From: Fulvia fulva
Taxonomy: Eukaryota; Ascomycota; Dothideomycetes; Mycosphaerellales; Mycosphaerellaceae
Length of the DNA: 64,000 bases
Reading direction: 5' to 3'
Assembly: GCF_020509005.1 (NCBI RefSeq)
Contig: NC_063014.1
Location: 3,968,001 to 4,032,000, forward strand
Position 1 is the first letter of the stretch. Each line of letters begins with the position of its first letter. Of the stretch, positions 12,601 through 23,300 are shown one piece after another. The translations under genes and the position numbers were made by a program. Below the pieces are notes generated by a model, which was given only the letters and a program-made list of their open reading frames with translations, ran no database searches and was not told the origin of the DNA.

Positions 12601-13220
12601 CTACGATCCTTAGCCGCCCTTAGTATAGGAAGGTACAACTAATAGGCCATAACTACGACGATAGATTATAGAAGGGAACAATCGCTAGTAGTAAAGGTAA
12701 AAGTATAATGTTTACGGCTATTATAGGTACTAACAAGTACAAAACTCTTTAAGAACTTCTATAGTCCGCAAAAAAAGCGAACGCGGGTTAATTTACGGTA
12801 GTTAACCCGCTATAATTATTAGAAGTCCGGTTCTGAAACAAGTCCGCTTTTCGAGTCTAGTCGGAGAGACCTTAGTAAATATATTAGGGGCGGGTTGTTC
12901 TAACAATACGGCGTATCGACATCGATAAGAAAGTATAACGAAGCTAAACCTAAAGCCTATAGACACGACTGTCTTCGACTACTTTAAGAACTACCGCGGC
13001 CCCGTATTATAATGAAGAGAAAATGTCCTCGGCCTTAGCCCGTATTCGAAGAAATTACTAGAACTACTCGGGAACGGCTAATACTTAAGCGCTAAAGTGA
13101 CTACTAACGCTCTAGGAGAGTAGGTTATTACGAATATGTACTCCGTATAGGGCGACTAGTGTACGAAGATCCTAAAATAGGGCCAGATTAATAGGTAGGC
13201 TTAGAAACGAGACATAGGGT
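9661..13220 (+). pseudogene. Gypsy-B1' leader, gag and protease, broken by RIP
   Basis: The leader (GTGAATAAGG and a G-run) matches 41584 onward. Gag follows, with a zinc knuckle at 11061-11102 that reads Y-Y-N-Y-S-S-T-E-H-stop-A-N-R-Y. The B2 copy at 42975-43016 keeps two of the Cys codons lost here, which confirms CX2CX4HX4C. The protease active site reads L-L-N-E-G-S-K-V-N-I-I-S at about 12393-12428, probably LLDEGSxVN originally. The element stops at 13220, right at the tetranucleotide tail of LINE-B1. RT, RNase H and integrase of this copy are missing. Confidence 0.75.
11061..11102 (+). other. Gypsy-B1' Gag zinc-knuckle remnant
   Basis: Codons at the CX2CX4HX4C positions read Tyr, Tyr, His, Tyr: all three Cys were lost by TG to TA changes, and the His codon CAT survives. 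The equivalent site in B2 keeps TGT for the first Cys and TGC for the last. Confidence 0.7.
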
Positions 13221-13223
13221 TAT

Positions 13224-13245
13224 ATAGATAGATAGATAGATAGAT
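13224..13245 (-). repeat. (ATAG)n tail at the 3' end of LINE-B1
   Basis: About five ATAG units lie exactly at the boundary between Gypsy-B1' and LINE-B1. Since LINE-B1 runs on the minus strand, its transcript would end in ATCT repeats rather than poly(A). Confidence 0.7.
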
Positions 13246-16200
13246 TTGTCATTCCCCTATTCTAGGACCCTATTCGGCCTATATAGATATATATCTATTA
13301 TTATATATAAAGGGAAACCCGAATAGGTAAAAGCCCTTCCCGCTCCCGACTTCTCCTTATCTAGACTAGCTTTCCCTCTAAACGTACGTAGTCTATATTA
13401 CTACCCCGTTAGCCCCCGCTCCTAGCCGGTCTCGTCGCGCTACGCTATATCCTCTCTTCCTATACTACTCCTACTAGGCGGTACTATTCTAGCTAGCCCT
13501 TCTTTAGTATCTAGTTCGTAATATGCCGTAGGTCCTTAACGTTATTAAGAAGTGCCCTAATCGTCTAGTTCCTCGCCTTTACTATCTACTCCCCCCTTCC
13601 TAGCGACTACCTCGGATAGACGAGGAGTACGTACCGTATATTCTAGGAGTAATAGCCGTAGAGGTAGCTAGTATTCGTATATTCTAGAACCTTCCTCTAT
13701 AATAGGTACCCCTAGAGGCCGATGTGTTCGCTTCGTAGTTAGGTTACTATACTACTCTATACCCTCGTAAGGCGGTAGTAGATAAGCTTCGGGGGGTGCT
13801 TAACCGCGGATTTTGTAGCTAACTATTCCTTAGGTTGTCCCGCTAGCTAAGGGCGTCTACTATACCCTACAATCTAGTTGTTCCACCTCTCTTTCTATAG
13901 TTGCTCTATAAACGATTTCTTACCTTCCTATTATATTACTAGCTATTCGTCCCTTGCCCCGTAGTTCGGCTCGTTTCCGGGTCGAATGCCCTTATACGCT
14001 AGTACTAATTCGCGGGCCCTTACGACTATACTAGCGATACCTTCTATACTAGGTACTATACCGACTTGCCTAAGTAGGAGGCCCGTAGTCCCTAGATATA
14101 TAGGTCGATCGGCGGTATAGCGGTCTCGTACTTAAGTATCCTTATTAGTATCGACTTATATACCCCGGTGACCTTCCTTAGGCATTGGTTTTAGATCTTC
14201 GCTAATAGCGCGATAAGTCTCTTTAATAGGTAGGCCCTCTCGCCTAAGGACTATACTTAGCTACTATAGGTAAGGACTGGCCGTATAATAGCCGTATATA
14301 GAAGTCGTGACTACCGAAAGTCCGCCCCCTATATAGACGTAGTGAGCCTCTAGTATAATACTATATTCTGTTTAGCTTTCCGTAATATTACCTATACGTA
14401 CTTCCTCTACCGTAGCGCCGGGTCTACCTATAGTCCGAGGATCCTAAGCTAATTTACCGGGTTAGCCGTATACCCCTATAGCTAGATAGAAGCTTATATA
14501 TTATAGAACCGTGGCCGGCGCGTAAAGTATATCAGATTATACTTTTCTAGGGTAAACCGAGCCCCGTACCTCCTAGCCTAGTCCTCGTAGATCTTGTGCT
14601 TCTCTTCTAGTAGCCTATAGTTCTCCTTAGTCGAGGAAGACTACGCTAGGATATTTATGTCGTCTACGAAGCCGCTCGTAGCGGTGTTCTAGGATTCTAG
14701 GGCTAGGAGTAGCGTCGCTATAAAGAAGAGGAATAGGATAGGTACTAGGGTTAAGCCTTACGGGATTCTAGTATAGACTGCTTAAAATAGGCTTCTATAC
14801 TAGCCGACTAGGATCGACGTACTACGGTTTTAGAGGTAGGACCGTACGAAGTTAACAAGCCACTTAGGGAGTCCTTTCGACCTTAGGATATAGAGTAGCC
14901 GCGGGTATAACACGTAGTCGAAGGCTCCCGATATGTCTAGACTAAGTAAGGATACTACCTTGTCTCTATTCCTATACTAGATAGCCTTTATCTAAGAGGT
15001 TATAAGTTCTATCGCGGATACCGTCGACCGCTATAGGCGCGTACCTATCTAGGTGTCCGGGAGTAGGGAGTAGTCCTCTACCGCCTCGGAGAGTCTCGTT
15101 ATAACTAGCTTCTTAAGCGCCTTCCTTAGAGTATTAAGGAGCGTAATTAGGCGGTACGACTTTACCTACGTATAGTCTTCCTTTTACGGCTTACGTAGGA
15201 CTACTGTCGTCGATTATTTAAATACCGTTAGGTAGTATCCGGTCTATAGGTAGGCGTTAAAGATCGCTACGACTACTAGGGCTAGTTGATCTCTACACTT
15301 CTTTAGTAGTTCGTTTAGGATCCTATCCGGCCCCGGGGCTTTCTTCGCCGGTAACTTCCTAAGTATAGCGGTAATATCTCCCTCGGACATATTCTATTAG
15401 ACCGCTATACTAGGGGCTACGGGAGTAGAGCTGTTTATATCGCTTAGATTATCCTTAACTAGGGGCGGGAAGAACTCGCTAGCTAGTAGACGCGCCTTAG
15501 CCTCGCGGTCGCTACCCGGGCTACTAGGCGATTATAGCGCTAGGATAGAGAAGGAGGGGCCCTATATAGGGTCCTATCGGGCCCATTTCGCTAGCTTCTA
15601 CATCCTCGCTAGCTTGTCGGCGATTTCTTCTACTATAGCTCTCTAGCCGACTACTTTCTCCCTCCGTATCGTAGCTTTCTTCTATTAGTATGCCTCTCTC
15701 TATACGTTCTAGGCCTCCTCGCTATAGCTACTCGTCTATACCCGGCGGGCTCTCCTTACTTCTCTTACCGTTATAGTGTACTTCGGCGTCTAGTATAGTT
15801 TAGACTATATCGTTAGTTAGGTAAGCGGAACGTAGAGTAAGGTCGCTTTTCCTATTTCGTCTATTAACCCTTAGACTGCCTCGTCTATCTCGTCTTTACT
15901 ATTATATTACTACTACGCGAGCTAGACTAGCCTCTCAGAGTTGTCGAGGTATACCTAGATATTTGCCTAGAGGGCCTTTCCCTAGTTTAGCTTAGGGGTT
16001 CTCGCTAGTATATATTATATCTATGTCGTGATAGAGGTCCTAACTAGTATATAGTCTGACGACGCTTCGAGTTTATATTCGATCCTATAATAGGTTACTA
16101 TATAGTAGTAGCTATCCGAGATCTAGGAGAGGTCGATCGTGCCTTAGAGTCCCCCTCTCTTCTAGGTTCCTAGGTCCTTCGGGGTATTAAGGGCAATTAC

Positions 16201-17171
16201 GTTGCTCGCTATTAAGTCGAGTACTTCGTCGGCTAATATAGTCTCCTATATAGTTCGAGTAGGTCTACTTGTTTATATACGTATAGGTTTAGTGTCTATA
16301 CTGTTAGTATTTGAAGTATTAGAGGACACGAAAGGATAAGGAGTACTTTTCTACTATCTTAAGGCTATATTACTAGATTAGGCCTTGTTCTATCGCTAGA
16401 TCCGCCGCTTTCGCGTCTTATAGCTATACTATTAGCGCCGAGGCCTTCTTACCTTCTAGCTATTTCCTATAGAGCCAAGTCGCCTTCTAGATTAGAGAGT
16501 TAAGGGTGACCGGGTTGTCCTCTTAGAGAGTACGTAGGTGACCTTAGTTAGTTAGGTCGAACTCCTTAGGTATATCGTAGACTAGGATCGTAAATTACTT
16601 TATTAAGACCTTCGCTAATACCGTAACCTTAGATACCTACTATAGCTATACCTCTAGGTGCCTCCTAGTAGTAGTAGAGCTAGTATAGATCTATAGAGTA
16701 CCGTTAGACTATTAGTTCACTACGACCACCCCTAGTTAGTTGATTCGTTAGGCGAGCTCCTTGTTCGATAGCTTCGTAACTTCGGCCTAGTCTTCCTTTA
16801 CTATAATACGGATCGTAACTATATCGTACGTTAGGCGGGGGCCTAGTATCGATACCGCGACCGATACCTAGCTATAGGGGTGTTGATTCCGGGTGGCCTT
16901 ACTAATCGCCTAAGACGTCGTCCTTATTTCTTATTGCCCTCGGTAATACGATAGTATAAGCGCCGTACGTAGCTAAGTAATTACTACCTATAGAGACCGG
17001 TAAGGGAGCTAATCGTTAGTCTCTATACTTTTTACGTCCTCTATAAGTTGCTACTAGTTGTCTTAGGGGAGCTTCGCCTATAGAGCCGTAGGCGCTAGTA
17101 GTGCCGTAGCCTAGGCTACTATTACCTAGGAGTTGCCTAATATAGCTAGGCACCTCCGCGGCGTTTAGGGC
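13246..17171 (-). mobile_element. LINE-B1, RIP-degraded non-LTR retrotransposon with an internal deletion
   Basis: The minus strand reads F-V-D-D-I-N-I-L-A at 14644-14669, the RT active site of a Tad/Jockey-type LINE. ORF1-like sequence lies at about 16260-17160. Parts are shared with LINE-B2 (13707-14395 with 40896-41583; 14738-16830 with 57464-60433). Against B2, about 870 bp are missing at 16233, corresponding to about 58965-59835 in B2, where the endonuclease should lie, so this copy could not have cut DNA even before RIP. The 5' end at the right is not defined. Confidence 0.75.
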
Positions 17172-17311
17172 TATAGAGCTAAAGAAATAGGGTAAAGAGA
17201 ACTTTAAGCTGTCTAACTTAAATAAGCCGTTAGCTAATATAGTAGAGCTACGGTAGAAATAGAGATAGGAACACTACTAATCGGCTAATATATCCGGGGA
17301 ATAAGAATTTA
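17172..17311. other. Unassigned spacer between LINE-B1 and Gypsy-A2
   Basis: No similarity to the A1 sequence is seen here, and no LINE-B2 counterpart is available. It may be the LINE-B 5' untranslated region. It marks a break, because Gypsy-A2 starts abruptly at about 17312 inside its chromodomain region. Confidence 0.4.
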
Positions 17312-20179
17312 ATACGCGGTTACGGGTATATATATCTAAGATCTTCTCCACCTTATATATATATAGGTGTTACGACTATATTAGCGACTATATCGGCTTC
17401 GGTAGTGTCGGGCTCGATAGTTATTAGCGGTAGTAGTACTAGATACTAGCCTTCGAGTAGTAGGAAGTCGGGATGATCGGCTCGGTAAAGTAACGAGGTA
17501 TAAAAGTAGTTGTCGAGTCCTACTATAGCGTCCGATAATCTCAGTTTATATAAGAGCTTAGCTAGTATAACTTCTATAATCTAGTACGGGCTAGCGTATC
17601 TTCTATCGAGCTTCTTAGATAGTCGAGTCGTACGGATGTTCTTAGTACTTAGGTATACCTAGTCGCCTACTTTATAGTCTAGCGGGATACTTCGGTAGCG
17701 GTTTACTACTTTAGCTTAGAGAGCTTATAATATCCGTATGTTTTCTTAAAGGTACTTATAAAGGTCGTAAATCCGGCGTACGAAGGCTTTAGCCAATCGC
17801 GTATCTAGTCGCTAGAGAGTAGTTAGTCCTCCCTCTTTTCTAGCGCTTAGGTCTACGCGCTCTATAAACTTAGGGTTATAGCCTAAAGTAGCGTAGAATA
17901 GCGACACACTAGTAGTTTTAGAAAGGTAGTTATTAATCGCGAACTAAGCTAGACAAAGCTATTCTACCTAGTTATCTTATGCCTCGTTAGTAAATATACG
18001 GAGATACTATTCTATTACTTAGTTAGTACGTTCCGACTGTTTATTAGTTTCTAGGTAGTATAAAGAACTTAGCTTACGACTTATACGAAGCATCTTATAA
18101 AGGTTCTTCTAGAAGGTAGTAACCTATTATTTGCCGCGGTCTAAAGTAATAGTATTAGGAAATCCGCGTCGGGAGAATATATACTTAAGGAAAAGTCTTA
18201 CCGTAATCTATATAGTTATCGCTCCGATCGGAATCAGCTCGACTTCCTTCGTTAGCCTGTCTATTACGGTCATAATATTGTTATAGGTCATGCTATCGAG
18301 GGTGCTATTAGGAAGTCCGACTACGAAGTCTACCGCGATATACCTCTAAGGTCGGTCCGGTACTAAAAGTAGGTATAATAATCTAGGTAGCTAGGAGTAT
18401 AGAGAGTTCGTCGTACGGTATATACGGTAATTCGCGGTATATCTACGTACTAATCTTACTAAGCCAGGCTAGTAGAATTCTCGTACTACGAGTTTGAAGG
18501 TTCGAGCTCGTCCTAGATATCCTACTACTAGAGCGTTATAATTTATTCTAATAAGCCGAGTCCGTAGGGCCTAGTTATCGGGTACCTATAGGCTCTAACT
18601 ATTGTACTAGTTTCGTATATATCATATATTACTATCTACCTCGTAGTGCGTAGGGTATATCTTCGCCTTCTATAAGAGTAGAGGGATAGTACTATCTTTC
18701 CGTAGTATCTTAATTGCCGCCTTAAGTTCTTAGTCTAGGGCGTAAGTAGTCGTTATACGGTACTCGAGTTTAGCTTCGACTTCGGCTTCATTCGTAGTCT
18801 ATACTTCCTAAGCTAGTACTAGCTATGTTTATAGTACCTATTCTAGTTCTAGAATGAACTCGATTGCTTTAAGATTTAGGGGAGTCGTCTCTTCTTCTTC
18901 GGGCGTATCTTCGATAGTAGCTCGTATAGAGTCGATCTTGAGGAATCGCTCTAGCGGAAGCAATGTCTAATACTAGTACTAATTTCTCGGATCGTCTACC
19001 CGCTACGGAAGGTCCTAGCTACGTCTCGTTAGGCTATCTAGCTTCGTTCCTTATATACCTAGGCGGTATATAATCTAGAAGTTGAATTGTAATAGAAATT
19101 CTACCTATCGCGCTTATCGGCGATTTAGCTACTTCGTAGTTATGAAATATTCGAGGTTCTTATAGTCTATAAACACTTTAATTGATCGCCGTCCTCGTCT
19201 ACTTCGTAAGTAAGCCCCGGGCGCTACTCTTCGAATGCTTTAATAATCGCGAGGAGTTCCTTATTATAGATCTCGTAATTATACTTATAGGGGCTTAGCT
19301 TCTTCGAATAGAAAGCTATAGGATGTAACACTCCCTACTCGTCGTATTATAAGAGCACACCTACATTAATAAAGTCTAAGGAGTTAGTCTCGACGACGGT
19401 CTATCTACCCGGTATATAGTATACTAGTATACCCGCCTTACTAAACGCTACTTTTAACGCCTCGAATACCCTCTAGTAATCATTAGTCTAGTTAATTCTA
19501 CGGTTCTTATAATTACTAGGCCTAGCTAACTTCGTCAGGTTGATTAATAGGGATATAATACGAGTAAAGGCCTCGATAAACCTACGGTAGAAGTTCGCAA
19601 ATCCTAGGAAGGCTTAGATATCCTTAAGATTAGTTAGTACTTCCTGGTCTATATACATTGCAATTTCTCCTAGTCTATCTCGATGCCCTAGGGTATAATA
19701 ATAAGGCCTAGATATTTTATATGTTCCTAGTAGAACTCGGACTTATCAATATTAATAGTAAGCCCGGTATGTCGTAGCTTAATTAATACCTTTCGTACGT
19801 ATTCGACGTGTTCCTCTAGAGTGTCGCTAAAGATAAGGACGTTATCTAGATATACTAATATGAAGTTATCTAGATGTTCCTATAGAACCTTATTAATATA
19901 TAACTAAAAGGTTACGGGTCCGTTATAGAGGCCGAACGGTAATACGAGGCATTTGTATATACCGTAGCGTATTACGAAAGCTATTAGCTACTCGTACCCT
20001 TCCGCGATACGTAACTTATTAAAGGCTACTATAATATCTAGTTTTGTAAAGTACTCCTTTCCGTATATACGGTTAAGCGTTTCCTATATTAATAGAATAG
20101 GACAGCGATTCTTAATAGTAATAGCGTTTAGCCGACGGTAGTTAATATATACTCGTAGCCCTCCTCTAGGCTTTCTTAC
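17312..20179 (-). pseudogene. Gypsy-A2 pol, chromodomain to RT, broken by RIP
   Basis: This block matches about 21000-23824 of A1 (chromodomain, integrase, RNase H and part of RT), with CpA/TpG sites changed and many stops. It begins inside the chromodomain region and ends at the CTTAC target duplicated by A1. The A1 insertion interrupts the RT just before the catalytic palm; the rest of the RT N-terminal part is at 27402-27583. Confidence 0.85.
20175..20179. repeat. Target-site duplication of A1 (CTTAC), left copy
   Basis: CTTAC occurs directly before the left LTR and again at 27402-27406 directly after the right LTR. Five bp is the usual length for Ty3/Gypsy integrases. The perfect match shows that both ends come from one insertion. 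Confidence 0.95.
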
Positions 20180-20363
20180 TGTAAGGGCGCGCGTACCATA
20201 GGGTCCGAATGAGATAGTTGTTGTTCTACGAAGCTACGAAAGAGGAGCGCGAGGCGCGGCGAAGTTATAAAGTAAAGCCAAGCCGCGCTAACCCGATGCA
20301 GAAGGTCCGCGGTTCAGCCGGGCCGACGCAGCTACAGTGAGGGGTCGCGGGCTGCCCGTGACA
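20180..20363 (-). repeat. A1 3' LTR (184 bp)
   Basis: On the plus strand it starts TGTAAGGG and ends CCGTGACA; by eye it is identical to 27218-27401. The pol frame runs about 24 codons into it and stops at 20288-20290. Confidence 0.97.
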
Positions 20364-23300
20364 GTACCCCCCCTCCCAAAACACGCCTCAGTCCTCTGAG
20401 CGTTATTCACCTTGTGAGGCCACTTGCCTGTCGAGCTCCATGATCGCGCGAACGCCGAATCATCCTCTAGTGCCCTGTCGTCATCCGATAACATCGCATT
20501 CGCTCTATCAAGACTATCCTCGACCGGCTTCCTTCGAGAAACATGTTGCCTAGTTAGCTGGCTTGCCCCAGATCTAAGTCTGTCTTCGGCTCGCACTCGC
20601 GTATGATCCTTATGACCAAAGTTGGGTATCATTGCAGGCTCTGTAGGCTCCACTCGAGTATCGAATATGTGCGGAGCAGATTCTATTAGAGGCAAGGCTC
20701 GAGGCGACTCATTCGTGACGGTGTCTTTCGGAATGACCCTGATCGAGTTGAGCCCGAGTATCTCAGTGGCTGGTAGGGACCAGTCAGATGGAGCTGCGAA
20801 GCCTACAGGCGTAGACAACTCCGGCCGGTTATGGTGAAAGTCTGCAACAGCGGCGGCTGCGTGTTCAAGCATGTCCTCTGCAGGTTGCCAGGTCTCACCA
20901 TCCTCTTCGTTCTGATATCCAGCCCATTTCACCTTGTACCATGTATCTACTTTGCGCTTGTGCCCCTTCTTCACCTTGCCTGCCCGCTTACGGGTGTACA
21001 TGTCAAGGATCTTTTCCACCTCGTACATGTGCGTAGGTGCTGCCACTACATCGGCTGCTGCATCAGCCTCGGTGGTGTCAGGTTCGATAGTTATCGGTGG
21101 TGGCGGCGCCAGATGCTGCCCTTCAAGTGGTGGGAAATCGGGGTGGTCGGCTCGTTGTAGTAGTGAGGTGTGGAAGCAGTTATCAAGTCCTACTAGAGCG
21201 TCTGATAGTTTCAGTCGATAAGAGAGTCTGGCCGGCATAACTTCCGTGATCTGGTAAGGGCCGGCATATCTCCTGTCCAGCTTCTTAGATGGTCGAGTCG
21301 TGCGGATGTTCTTGGTGCTAAGATACACCCAATCACCCACCTTGTAGTCTGGAGGAATGCTTCGGTGGCGGTTTGCTGCCTCTGCTTGGAGAGCTTGTGA
21401 CATTCGCATATTCTCTTGAAGGTGTTTGTGAAGCTCGCAAATTCGACGCACAAAGGTTTCTGCTGATCGCGCGTCCAGTCGCTGGAGAGTGGTCAGTCCT
21501 CCCTCCTTTCCAGCGTTCAGGTCAACTCGCTCTATGAACTCAGGGTTGTATCCTAAGGTGGCGTAGAACGGCGACACACCAGTAGTCTCAGACAGGTGAT
21601 TGTTGATCGCGAACTGAGCAAGGCACAGCCATTCTGCCCAGTCATCCTGTGCCTCGTTGGTGAACATGCGGAGATACTGTTCCATCGCCTGGTTAGTGCG
21701 TTCTGACTGTCCATCAGTTTCTGGGTGATACGAAGAACTCAGCTTGCGATTTGTGCGGAGCATCTTGCAGAGTTTCTTCCAGAAGGTAGCAACCCACTGC
21801 TTGCCACGGTCTGATGTAATGGTGTCAGGAAACCCGCGCCGACAGAACACATGTTTGAGGAAAAGCCTTGCCGTATTCTGTGCTGTCATTGCGCCAATAG
21901 GGATCAGCTCGACTTCCTTAGTGAGCCTGTCAGTGACGGTCATAATGTTGTTGTAGACCATGCCGTCAAGAGTGCTGTCTGGGAGTCCGACAACGAAGTC
22001 GACTGCAATGTGTTTCCAAGGCCGATCTGGAACAGGAAGTGGCTGTAGTAATCCTAGTGGCTGGGAGTGCAGAGATTTTGTTGTACGGCAGGTGCGGCAA
22101 TTCGCGGTGTATCTGCGCACGGATCTCGCTAATCCAGGCCAGTAGAATTCACGTGCTACGAGTTCATAAGTGCGAGCTCGTCCTGGATGGCCTGCTGCTG
22201 GAGCGTCATGGTTTATCTTGATTATCCTGGTCTGTAAAGCTTGGTCATTTGGTACCCATAAGCTCCAGCCGTCGTATTGGTTTCGAACATATAGCAGGTC
22301 GCCATCCACTTTGCAGTGTGCTGGGTGAATCTTCGCTCTCTGTAGCAGTGTAGGAGTGCGGTCTTTCTGCAGGTCCTTAATCGCGGTCTTGAGCTCGTTA
22401 TCGGTTACGTACGCCGTCGACATTCGATACTCGAGTTCGGCTTCCCGCTGACTTTCACGCGTCGCCGGTTGTTCAGTAGGCGCATCTCGTTCTGTAGGCA
22501 TAAACTCTTCAGCTTCAGGGTTTAGCGGTACTGGTTCCTCTTCTTCCGGCGCATCTTCTACTGTTGCCTGTAGTGAGGCGATCTTAAGGAATCGCTTAGG
22601 AGGCAGCAATGTCTGATGCTGATGCTGGTTCCGAGGGTCGTCCACCCCCTGCGGAAGGTCCTGGCTGCGTCTCGTCAGGCTGTCTGGCTTTGTACCTTGA
22701 AGTCCTGGACGGTATATTATCTTGAAGTTGAACTGTGACAAGAACTCAGCCCAACGCGCTTGTCGCCGATTTAGCTGCTTTGTCGTCATGAAGTATTCCA
22801 GGTTCTTGTGGTCGGTGTAAATCTTGACTGGCTGTGAGTCCTCATCATCTGCCTCGCAGGCGAGCTCGGGTCTCCATTCCTCAAAAGCCTTGATGATGGC
22901 TAACAGTTCCTTATCATAGATTTCATAATTGCACTCCTGTGGACTCAACTTCTTCGAGTAGAAGGCCACAGGATGTAGCACACCATTCTCGTCATACTGC
23001 GAAAGCACGCCGGCGTTCACAAAATCTGAAGAATCTGTCTCTATTACTGTTTCCCTGCCTGGCACGTAATGTGCGAGCATGCCGGCTTTGCTGAACGCAG
23101 CTTTCAAATTGTCAAAGGCTCGTTGGCAATCTAGTGACCATTGAATCCTTCTGTTCTTGTGATTGCTTGGTCCGTCCGACTTGGTCAGGTTTGTGAGAGG
23201 AGCAGCTATGCGCGAAAATGCTTCGATGAATCGCCTGTAGAAGTTGGCAAATCCAAGGAAGGCCTGGACATCCTTCAGGTTCTCAGGAGCTTCCCATGTC

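Noticed and set aside
20831..21221. Plus-strand frames of about 95-109 codons
   Set aside because: They are opposite the A1 chromodomain and C-terminal extension and match no family; they are shadows of an intact gene.
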